Shown piece by piece: positions 1-5,566 of a DNA stretch of 5,566 nt. The position numbers and the translations under genes were made by a program. The notes under the pieces are model-generated. The model saw nothing but the letters and a program-made list of their open reading frames with translations, was not told where the DNA came from and did not search any database. The stretch is from Acidobacteriaceae bacterium (GTDB taxonomy: Bacteria; Acidobacteriota; Terriglobia; Bryobacterales; Bryobacteraceae), in the NCBI GenBank assembly GCA_019246575.1, contig JAFAQG010001041.1, forward strand, positions 1-5,566. The letters are read 5' to 3'. The first letter of the stretch is position 1. Every line of letters begins with the position of its first letter.

Positions 1-2
1 CG

Positions 3-1016
3 TACAGCGAGCGGTGGAGCTTCGATATACAGCAGCAACTTGCGAGGAACCTGATGCTGGACGTCGGGTATATCGGCGATCACCAGGTGGATTTGTCCTA
101 CAGTAACTGCCTAAGCTCGGCTGTTAGCAACAGCGGGTGCGGCGGGGTTCCACCGATACAGTATCTGTCGAGATTACCGTACCGGGATAACGCGCTGACT
201 ACCGCGATGAGCGTGAGCGTGCCCAATCCTTTCAGCGGGCTGCTGCCAGGAACAAATCTGAACGCCGCCAACACGAGTGTTGCGAACCTGTTGGGACCTC
301 TTCCCGCGTATTCATCCGTTACTCAGAAGTTAGTTCCTGGCGCGTACTCCTGGTTTCAGATGCTAGCGGTCAGATTAACGAAGCGATTTTCGGACGGCTT
401 GCAGTTCAACATCAACTACGAGCACTCGAGGCAGTTGGAAGCGAGCCCATTGCAGTCAGGCGGACCGCTAGTATACCAGGAGACATCCTCGGATTTCCCG
501 GACCATTTTGTGATTACCGGCACTTATGCGCTACCGTTCGGGCGCGGCGCGAGGCTCTTGAGCCATGCGAACGGAGTTGTAAATGCGATCGTGGGTGGGT
601 GGACGCTGAACGCGATCTATCTGTGGGAGTCGGGCGCGCCGCTCAGTTGGGGTAACGTCGTTTATTATGGCGGGCCGCTGAACCCCGAACCGAGGAATCT
701 GACGCATGCTTTCGACGTAACTCAATTCGACAGAGTTACCGCGGATCAGCCGAACGCCTATAATTACAGGACATTTTCGACGATGTTCAATAATTTGAGA
801 TCGGATGGGGCAAATAACGCAGACTTGTCGATGATGAAGAGTTTTCTCATAACGGAGCGAGTGCGGCTGCAGTACCGGTTCGAGACTTTTAATAGCTTCA
901 ACCGGCCGCAGTTTGGCGCGGCAAATACGAGTCCCACATCGCCGGCATTTGCCACGATCACTTCGCAGGCAAACAGCTCGAGGCAGGTGCAGATGGGGTT
1001 GAGGCTGCAGTTTTGA
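3..1016 (+). CDS. Oar-like TonB-dependent outer-membrane receptor, C-terminal part (5' end outside window)
   Basis: The reading frame is open from the left edge (first full codon at 3), so the ATG at 54 is internal and not a start. About 337 residues are visible. Full-length relatives usually run to about 1,000-1,200 residues, with an N-terminal carboxypeptidase-like (CarboxypepD_reg) domain and a plug, neither of which lies in this window. What is seen is beta-barrel sequence typical of acidobacterial Oar-like receptors: WSFDIQQQLARN followed by LDVGYIGDH at the left edge, a central LAVRLTKRFSDGL strand, DFPDHFVITGTYALPFGRG, IVGGWTLNAIYLWESGAPLSW, then TERVRLQYRFETFNSFNRPQFG, and an end at GLRLQF. 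A C-terminal phenylalanine is the usual outer-membrane barrel assembly signal. By family, the protein sits in the outer membrane and takes up or binds large substrates using TonB energy; the substrate is unknown. The glycoside hydrolase that follows on the same strand suggests a glycan, which is inference. The family is certain, the ligand is not. Confidence 0.93.
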   Translation, partial: YSERWSFDIQQQLARNLMLDVGYIGDHQVDLSYSNCLSSAVSNSGCGGVPPIQYLSRLPYRDNALTTAMSVSVPNPFSGLLPGTNLNAANTSVANLLGPLPAYSSVTQKLVPGAYSWFQMLAVRLTKRFSDGLQFNINYEHSRQLEASPLQSGGPLVYQETSSDFPDHFVITGTYALPFGRGARLLSHANGVVNAIVGGWTLNAIYLWESGAPLSWGNVVYYGGPLNPEPRNLTHAFDVTQFDRVTADQPNAYNYRTFSTMFNNLRSDGANNADLSMMKSFLITERVRLQYRFETFNSFNRPQFGAANTSPTSPAFATITSQANSSRQVQMGLRLQF

Positions 1017-1059
1017 CGCAGACAACGCCGATGCAATGGTCCGCGCCGGCGAAAAGAAC

Positions 1060-2547
1060 ATGAGGCGATTGTCCCGGAGGGGGTTGCTGAAATCGGCGGG
1101 GCCGCTGGCCGCGGCTGCTGTGAGTAGCGCGAATACGGAAACTGTCGAGCAGTGGACGGTTTACGAGGCCAGCTTTCAAGGACCAGTAAGTGGAAATCCC
1201 TTTGTAGAGGTTCACATCGCGGGGGAATTCCGGCTTCAGAATCGAATTGTTCCAGTGGAGGGTTTCTACGACGGTGCGGGTATGTATCGGTTGCGGTTCA
1301 TGCCCGACGCCCTGGGAGAATGGTCATTTACAACGCGGAGTAACTCACGTGAATTGGACGGGCGTCAAGGAGCGTTTGTCTGCAGTAGAGCTTCGGGTAT
1401 TAATCATGGTCCGGTTCAGGTCAGACCACCGCATCACCTCTGTTATGCAGATGGCGCTCCGCACGTTTCGGTCGGGACGACGTGCTACGCGTGGGCTCAT
1501 CAGGCGGAAGAACTCGAGCAGGAGACATTGAAAAGCTTGCGAGGCGCTCCGTTCAATAAGGTGCGGATGTGCATTCTGCCGACCGAAAAGGATCCGAAAC
1601 GATTTCCGTTCGAGCGAGATGCTTCGGGGAAAAATGACCTGACCCGGTTCGATGTCAAATTCTTTCAGCATTTCGACCAGCGGATTAAAGATTTACGCGA
1701 GCTCGGGATCGAGGCGGATCTGATTCTGTTTCATCCGTATGATCACTTGGGCTACGGAAATATGCCGCCGGATGTAAATGAACGATATCTACGCTATGTA
1801 GTGGCACGGTTTGCGGCGTTCCGGAATGTGTGGTGGTCGATTGCGAACGAATTTGACCTCGTAAAGACGAAACATCAGCCGGAATGGGATAACTTCTTTC
1901 GAATTGTCGCGCACGCGGATCCCTACGCCCACTTACGGTCAATCCACTACAGCAAGGTTTTTTATGACTATTCGAAACCGTGGGTGACGCACTTGAGCCT
2001 GCAGAGCGATGCGTTCGAGAAGACGGCCGAGTGGCTTGGGGAGTACAACAAGCCCATTCTTTTCGACGAATGTAAGTACGAAGGCGATATCGACAGGCGC
2101 TGGGGTAACCTCTCCGGGCACGAAATGATGCGGCGGTTTTGGATCGGAATGGTTTCGGGAGCGTACGTGGGGCATGGAGAGACATACCACGACAATGCGG
2201 GCGTGGCCTGGACATCGAAAGGAGGATCACTGTCAGGCGAGAGCCCGAAGCGAATTGCGTTTCTACGAAACGTTTTCGAAGAAGCCGCTTCCCTGCAGCT
2301 CAACCCGCCGCCGGACCCATATTATCCCTGCCTGGCAAAACCGAACACGTACTATCTGTATTATTTCGATTATCATCAGCCGGCTGCTTATGAGTTTCAC
2401 CTGCCAGATACGGAAGCGTATAGGGCGGAAGTTATCGACCCTTGGGGAATGACGATAAAGGCAGTGGACGGGACATACAAAGGAAAGTTTTCGGTAAAGC
2501 TACCCGGCAAACCCTATATGGCAGTGCGGTTCAGGCGGGCTCTGTAG
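1060..2547 (+). CDS. Tat-exported glycoside hydrolase, DUF5060 / DUF4038-like TIM barrel / DUF5605 type
   Basis: A 495-residue protein if started at ATG 1060. I prefer this start because it puts a twin-arginine motif, SRRGLLK (residues 5-11), right at the N-terminus, followed by the small hydrophobic stretch AGPLAAAAV and a possible cleavage after SSA near residue 24. An in-frame ATG at 1036 would add eight residues; neither start has a clear Shine-Dalgarno sequence. Residues ~30-107 look like the DUF5060 beta-sandwich, with NPFVEV, VEGFYDGAG, YRLRFMPDALGEWSF. Residues ~120-395 resemble the clan GH-A-like (beta/alpha)8 barrel of DUF4038/DUF5605 proteins. The likely acid/base is Glu264 in WWSIANEFD (the usual Asn-Glu pair), and the likely nucleophile is Glu337 in ILFDECKYEGD. 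GHGETYH follows near 371. The C-terminus (~415-495) fits a DUF5605-type beta domain. The enzyme probably cleaves a plant or microbial glycan in the periplasm or outside the cell; the substrate is not readable from sequence. The gene begins 43 bases after the receptor gene. Confidence 0.88.
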   Translation: MRRLSRRGLLKSAGPLAAAAVSSANTETVEQWTVYEASFQGPVSGNPFVEVHIAGEFRLQNRIVPVEGFYDGAGMYRLRFMPDALGEWSFTTRSNSRELDGRQGAFVCSRASGINHGPVQVRPPHHLCYADGAPHVSVGTTCYAWAHQAEELEQETLKSLRGAPFNKVRMCILPTEKDPKRFPFERDASGKNDLTRFDVKFFQHFDQRIKDLRELGIEADLILFHPYDHLGYGNMPPDVNERYLRYVVARFAAFRNVWWSIANEFDLVKTKHQPEWDNFFRIVAHADPYAHLRSIHYSKVFYDYSKPWVTHLSLQSDAFEKTAEWLGEYNKPILFDECKYEGDIDRRWGNLSGHEMMRRFWIGMVSGAYVGHGETYHDNAGVAWTSKGGSLSGESPKRIAFLRNVFEEAASLQLNPPPDPYYPCLAKPNTYYLYYFDYHQPAAYEFHLPDTEAYRAEVIDPWGMTIKAVDGTYKGKFSVKLPGKPYMAVRFRRAL

Positions 2548-2573
2548 CCGGGTTCGAATGCGATGCTGTTGTC

Positions 2574-3017
2574 ATGCGGGCCACCGAGCCATTCCGTTTT
2601 GAAACGCGCATTCGGTTCATCGATACGGACGCAAGCGGACGGATTCACTACACGGCGATGTTCCGCTACTTCGAATCGGCCGAAATTGAATTTCTGCGCA
2701 AACTCGGAGTAACTTACGCCGCGCATGGGGGATACTCGTTTCCGCGAGTTCACGTCGAATGCGATTTTAAGGTTCCGATAAGGCACGATGACATTATCGA
2801 TATTGAGGTGTATTTAAGAAATATCGGGCGTTCATCGGCTCGATTCGAATTTCGGACACTGAAATCGGGCGAGCTTGCGGCTCACGGCACAGTGGTTGTG
2901 GCGTGTGTGGATTCGAAGACCGGGCGCGCAATTCCGATACCTGAGGAAACGCGCGCCAGGCTGCGAACGGCTCTCGTTACCGGCAATGGGGGAGAGGCGC
3001 ACGACGAGGAGGGATAA
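2574..3017 (+). CDS. Acyl-CoA thioesterase, 4HBT/YbgC-like hotdog fold
   Basis: A 147-residue protein, the usual length for a single-hotdog 4-hydroxybenzoyl-CoA thioesterase-like enzyme. The N-terminal signature runs from RFIDTDASGRIHYTAMFRYF (residues 14-33). Asp19, the second Asp of DTDASG, aligns by eye with the catalytic Asp of 4HBT and YbgC (D17/D18). Later family features are the strand VECDFKVPIRHDDIIDIEV, the RSSARFEF strand, and GTVVVACVD near the end. The enzyme should hydrolyse acyl-CoA (or possibly acyl-ACP) thioesters in the cytoplasm; chain length or aromatic preference is not visible. The frame stays open upstream to an ATG at 2442 inside the hydrolase gene, but those 44 extra codons have no hotdog character and overlap another real gene, so I reject that start. 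ATG 2574 has no recognisable Shine-Dalgarno sequence. It lies 26 bases after the hydrolase stop and its TAA abuts the next ATG, placing it with the fatty-acid genes downstream. Confidence 0.87.
   Translation: MRATEPFRFETRIRFIDTDASGRIHYTAMFRYFESAEIEFLRKLGVTYAAHGGYSFPRVHVECDFKVPIRHDDIIDIEVYLRNIGRSSARFEFRTLKSGELAAHGTVVVACVDSKTGRAIPIPEETRARLRTALVTGNGGEAHDEEG
3007..3012 (+). promoter_or_regulatory. Ribosome binding site of the acyl-CoA dehydrogenase gene
   Basis: A perfect AGGAGG core lies five bases before the ATG at 3018, inside the last codons of the thioesterase gene. It is the only strong Shine-Dalgarno sequence before any gene in the window and fixes the dehydrogenase start. Because the thioesterase stop TAA (3015-3017) sits between the site and the ATG, a ribosome finishing the upstream gene ends exactly where the next begins, which suggests translational coupling. 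Confidence 0.85.
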
Positions 3018-4790
3018 ATGGCGGTACTAAGTTCGGCTTCGGCGGGGACGAAGGGTGGGGCATTCCTAATTGAAGAAACGCCGGCCGAGGCGATCTTCAC
3101 GCCGGAAGATTTGAGCGAGGAACATCTCGCGATTGCGCGTGCCGCGGATGAGTTCTGGGCCAAAGAAGTGGAGCCGAACCTGGAGGCGATTCGGCAGCAG
3201 GAACCCGGCGTCGCGGTAAAGGTGCTGCGGAAGTCTGCTGAACTTGGTTTGACGGCGATCTCCGTTCCGGAAAAATTCGGAGGCATGGAGATGGATCTCG
3301 CGTCTGCATTGATTGCCGCCGAACATCTGGGCCGCGATGGTTCCTATGCCGCGTGGCACGGCGCCCATACCGGAATCGGCACGCTGCCGCTGCTCTATTT
3401 CGGAACCGAAGAGCAGAAGCAGAGATATCTGCCAAAACTGGCCAGACTCGAGATGCTTGCGGCCTACGCACTAACTGAGCCGCACGCGGGTTCAGATGCG
3501 CTCGCTGCGCGTACACGGGCCGACTTGAGCGCCGATGGCACACACTACGTCCTGAACGGGCAGAAGATGTGGATCACAAACGGAGGCTCGGCCGATTTCT
3601 TTACAGTGTTCGCCAAGATTGATGGAGAGAAGTTCACGGCTTTTCTCGTCGAGCGGGCTTATCCCGGTGTGAGCAGCGGCGCTGAAGAAAAGAAGATGGG
3701 CATTAAGGGCAGCTCGACAACCGCCGTCTATCTTGAGAACGTGCGCGTGCCGGTGGAGAACGTTTTGGGTGAAATCGGGCGCGGGCACATTATCGCGTTC
3801 AACATTCTGAACATTGGCCGGCTGAAATTGGGAGCGCTTGCGGTTGGTGGGGCAAAAGATGTTCTGGCAATCTCGCTCAGATATGCGAAAGAGAGGAAAG
3901 CATTCGGGCACTCGATTGCGGATTTCGGCGCGATTCAACATAAGCTCGCCGAAATGGCAATCAGGATTTTCGCAGCCGAGTCGGTTGCGTGGCGTGTTGT
4001 AGGTCTGATTCAAAGCCGGCTGGAGGACTTTTCGTGGGAGCGGCCGGACGCCTCGCAAGCCATGCTGAAGGCTGTTGAGGAGTATGCGGCGGAATGCTCG
4101 ATCGTAAAAGTCTATGGATCGGAAGCTTTAGATTACGTGGTGGACGAAGGCGTTCAGATTCACGGAGGCTACGGTTTTCATCAGGATTATGCGGTGGAAC
4201 GCGCTTACCGCGATTCACGAATCAACCGGCTGTTTGAAGGCACGAACGAGATTAACCGGCTGCTGATTCCGGGGATGCTACTGAAACGTGCCGCGCGCGG
4301 ACAGCTTGCGCTGATGCCGGCGGTTCAGTCTCTCATCTCGGAAGTTCAGAGCCGCGGAGGCGCGGCGACAGATGCAGACGAAGAGATGCGGCTGGTACGG
4401 AATGCGAAAAAAATTGCACTGCTCACGATTGCGCTCGCGTATCAGCGGCACGGCACTGCGCTCGAAGAGCAGCAGGAAACGATGATGAACATTGCGGATA
4501 TCGTTATGGACGCGTTCGCAATGGAATCGAGCCTTCTGCGAAGCCGGAAACTGGGAGGGGCGGGTAAGGCAATGATCGCGGGTGATACCGTTGCCGTGTT
4601 TCTACGCGACGCTATGGCGCGAATTGAGATTGCGGCGCGAAGTGTGCTAGGTGCATGTGCCGAGCCTGCAACCTTGAGACAAAATATGTCCGTTCTCCGG
4701 CGTTTGGCAGTTTACGACCCGGTAAATGCTGTGGAATTGCGGCGAAAAATCGCGGTCCGGCTGCTCGCTCGGGAGCGTTACGTAATCTGA
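3018..4790 (+). CDS. Acyl-CoA dehydrogenase, FadE/VLCAD-like (long form)
   Basis: A 590-residue flavoprotein, the size of the Bacillus FadE and mitochondrial VLCAD class rather than the ~380-residue short-chain class. It should catalyse FAD-dependent alpha,beta-dehydrogenation of acyl-CoA, the first oxidation step of beta-oxidation, passing electrons to electron-transfer flavoprotein. Domains in order: a short lead with FTPEDLSEEH (27-36); the N-terminal helical domain to ~145; the central beta domain with AYALTEPHAGSDA (149-161) and WITNGG (185-190), the FAD/substrate-binding signatures; the C-terminal helical domain from ~255 with RKAFGHSIADFGAIQHKLAE (293-312) and IHGGYGF (381-387). The likely catalytic base is Glu407 in RLFEGTNEI, the VLCAD/MCAD position. 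Residues ~425-590 form the extra C-terminal helical region of the long class. No signal peptide is seen, so it is cytoplasmic or membrane-peripheral. The start is fixed by AGGAGG and the gene abuts the thioesterase stop. Long-chain preference is inferred from family; the exact substrate is unknown. Confidence 0.95.
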   Translation: MAVLSSASAGTKGGAFLIEETPAEAIFTPEDLSEEHLAIARAADEFWAKEVEPNLEAIRQQEPGVAVKVLRKSAELGLTAISVPEKFGGMEMDLASALIAAEHLGRDGSYAAWHGAHTGIGTLPLLYFGTEEQKQRYLPKLARLEMLAAYALTEPHAGSDALAARTRADLSADGTHYVLNGQKMWITNGGSADFFTVFAKIDGEKFTAFLVERAYPGVSSGAEEKKMGIKGSSTTAVYLENVRVPVENVLGEIGRGHIIAFNILNIGRLKLGALAVGGAKDVLAISLRYAKERKAFGHSIADFGAIQHKLAEMAIRIFAAESVAWRVVGLIQSRLEDFSWERPDASQAMLKAVEEYAAECSIVKVYGSEALDYVVDEGVQIHGGYGFHQDYAVERAYRDSRINRLFEGTNEINRLLIPGMLLKRAARGQLALMPAVQSLISEVQSRGGAATDADEEMRLVRNAKKIALLTIALAYQRHGTALEEQQETMMNIADIVMDAFAMESSLLRSRKLGGAGKAMIAGDTVAVFLRDAMARIEIAARSVLGACAEPATLRQNMSVLRRLAVYDPVNAVELRRKIAVRLLARERYVI

Positions 4791-4811
4791 GATACACTGC
4801 GAATTGTTCGT

Positions 4812-5566
4812 ATGCGGGTTCCACTAACACCAATCCGCTTTCTTTACCGAGCTGTCGAGCTATATGGAAAGAAAATAGGCATCATCTCCGGCGAAAAGCG
4901 GTTCACTTACGCCGAGTTCGGCGAGCGCTGTGAGCGGCTCGCCGGCGGCCTGCAATCCGAGGGCATTCGGCCCGGTGATCGGGTCGCTTACCTGAGTTTC
5001 AACAATAACGAGCTGCTCGAGGGCTATTATGGCGCGCCGCTTGCGCGTGCCGTCGTGATGCCGCTCAATGTCCGGCTGACCGTGCCGGAGCTGGTCGAAA
5101 TTCTGAACCATTCCGGCGCGCGAGTGTTGATGTTTGAACCCGATTTCGCGCCGTGCATGGAGGCGTTCCGGGCAAAATGCCGCGGAATTGAACGTTATGT
5201 GGTGATCGGTGATCGTGTTCCGCAGGCCGACATCGCATACGAGGAATTACTGTCGCGCGGGCGAATCGAGCGGCCGGACTATTTTTCATTTGATGAGAAC
5301 GAAATCGCGGAACTGTTTTACACGAGCGGGAGCACGGGTGCGCCGAAAGGTGTGATGCTTACGCATCGCACGCTCTATCTGCATGCGCTGGCCGTCGCGG
5401 CGTTTTATTACGAGCGCGACAACGGTGTCGAGTTGCACACCATTCCGCTATTTCATGCGAACGGGTGGGGACGGCCGCAAACTGCGACCATGAACGGCAT
5501 GAAACAGGTGATGGTGCGCCGCTTTGAACCAGCGGGCGTTTTGCGTCTTATACAGGACGAGCAGGC
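4812..5566 (+). CDS. Medium/long-chain fatty-acyl-CoA ligase (AMP-forming), N-terminal part (3' end outside window)
   Basis: The frame is open from ATG 4812 to the right edge: 251 full codons plus two bases, about half of the ~520-550 residues usual for the family. The N-terminus reads MRVPLTPIRFLYRAVELYGK, with GEKRFTYAEF (27-36) next, a normal ANL-superfamily opening. The ATP-binding P-loop is FYTSGSTGAPKGVMLTH (169-185), with Lys179 after the Pro. Next comes HTIPLFHANGWG (209-220), matching the PxFHxNGW signature of medium/long-chain fatty-acid CoA ligases such as AlkK-type and Thermus LC-FACS enzymes. The AMP-binding core motifs, the hinge and the C-terminal catalytic lysine lie beyond the edge. 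By family it adenylates a fatty acid and transfers it to CoA in the cytoplasm, supplying substrate to the dehydrogenase 21 bases upstream. No Shine-Dalgarno sequence precedes the ATG, but no other in-frame start lies between it and the upstream stop except a CTG at 4797, and the protein opening fits the family. Confidence 0.92.
   Translation, partial: MRVPLTPIRFLYRAVELYGKKIGIISGEKRFTYAEFGERCERLAGGLQSEGIRPGDRVAYLSFNNNELLEGYYGAPLARAVVMPLNVRLTVPELVEILNHSGARVLMFEPDFAPCMEAFRAKCRGIERYVVIGDRVPQADIAYEELLSRGRIERPDYFSFDENEIAELFYTSGSTGAPKGVMLTHRTLYLHALAVAAFYYERDNGVELHTIPLFHANGWGRPQTATMNGMKQVMVRRFEPAGVLRLIQDEQ

Noticed and set aside
54..56. ATG 54 as the start of a 320-residue outer-membrane protein.
   Set aside because: The frame is open to the left edge and the 17 codons before it read WSFDIQQQLARN, standard receptor-barrel sequence, so the gene is simply cut by the window.
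1017..1059. A possible terminator or promoter in the 43-base gap between receptor and hydrolase genes.
   Set aside because: No stem with a following T-run and no recognisable -35/-10 pair is present; the CG-rich CCGCGCCGGCG does not form a convincing terminator hairpin.
531..1061. A 176-codon open frame on the minus strand opposite the receptor gene.
   Set aside because: Its translation is rich in Arg and Pro with no domain character, and it lies entirely opposite convincing coding sequence.
2217..2232. A Shine-Dalgarno-like AGGAGGATCACTG within the hydrolase gene.
   Set aside because: No start codon at proper spacing opens a credible gene; the bases simply encode Lys-Gly-Gly-Ser in the hydrolase.
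2262..2284. An imperfect palindrome around ACGAAACGTTTTCGA in the hydrolase gene.
   Set aside because: It is short, lies inside a conserved coding region, has no T-run after it, and shows no link to a regulatory position.
2442..2573. An N-terminal extension of the thioesterase frame starting at ATG 2442.
   Set aside because: It overlaps the well-supported C-terminal domain of the hydrolase, has no hotdog-fold character, and the family signature begins right after ATG 2574.
3018..3095. A signal peptide at the dehydrogenase N-terminus.
   Set aside because: The first 25 residues lack a basic start plus hydrophobic core, and the FTPEDLSEEH lead is normal for cytoplasmic long-form acyl-CoA dehydrogenases.
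3492..4058. A 188-codon open frame on the minus strand opposite the dehydrogenase gene.
   Set aside because: It has no recognisable motif and mirrors the conserved dehydrogenase core; a shadow of G+C-rich coding sequence.

Overview
The window most likely comes from an acidobacterium of the Solibacter/Bryobacter type. The main clue is the first gene, whose C-terminal half closely resembles the large Oar-like TonB-dependent receptors that are greatly expanded in those genomes. Moderately high G+C and a Tat-exported glycoside hydrolase of the DUF5060/DUF5605 kind fit this. The assignment is made from remembered family character, not a database search.

Layout: five genes, all on the + strand and tightly packed. 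They are (1) the 3' part of an Oar-like outer-membrane receptor, cut by the left edge (3-1016); (2) a Tat-exported clan GH-A-like glycoside hydrolase (1060-2547); (3) a small hotdog-fold acyl-CoA thioesterase of the 4HBT/YbgC type (2574-3017); (4) a FadE/VLCAD-like acyl-CoA dehydrogenase (3018-4790); and (5) the N-terminal part of a medium/long-chain fatty-acyl-CoA ligase, cut by the right edge (4812-5566). Intergenic gaps are 43, 26, 0 and 21 bases. No stretch over 300 bases lacks a gene. I see no tRNA, rRNA, CRISPR array, insertion sequence, attachment site or convincing rho-independent terminator.

Two functional blocks are joined head to tail. Genes 1 and 2 look like a surface carbohydrate block: an outer-membrane receptor and an exported glycan-acting enzyme. 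Genes 3 to 5 form an acyl-CoA block: the ligase activates a fatty acid to its CoA thioester, the dehydrogenase does the first oxidation step of beta-oxidation, and the thioesterase can release free acid and CoA. The stop codon of gene 3 touches the start codon of gene 4, so those two are almost certainly co-transcribed and probably translationally coupled. Whether the two blocks share a transcript cannot be decided from sequence.

I found no clear sign of a previously undescribed system. The least settled items are the substrate of the glycoside hydrolase, the reason for a thioesterase next to a ligase and dehydrogenase, and the start sites of genes 2, 3 and 5, which lack good ribosome binding sites.
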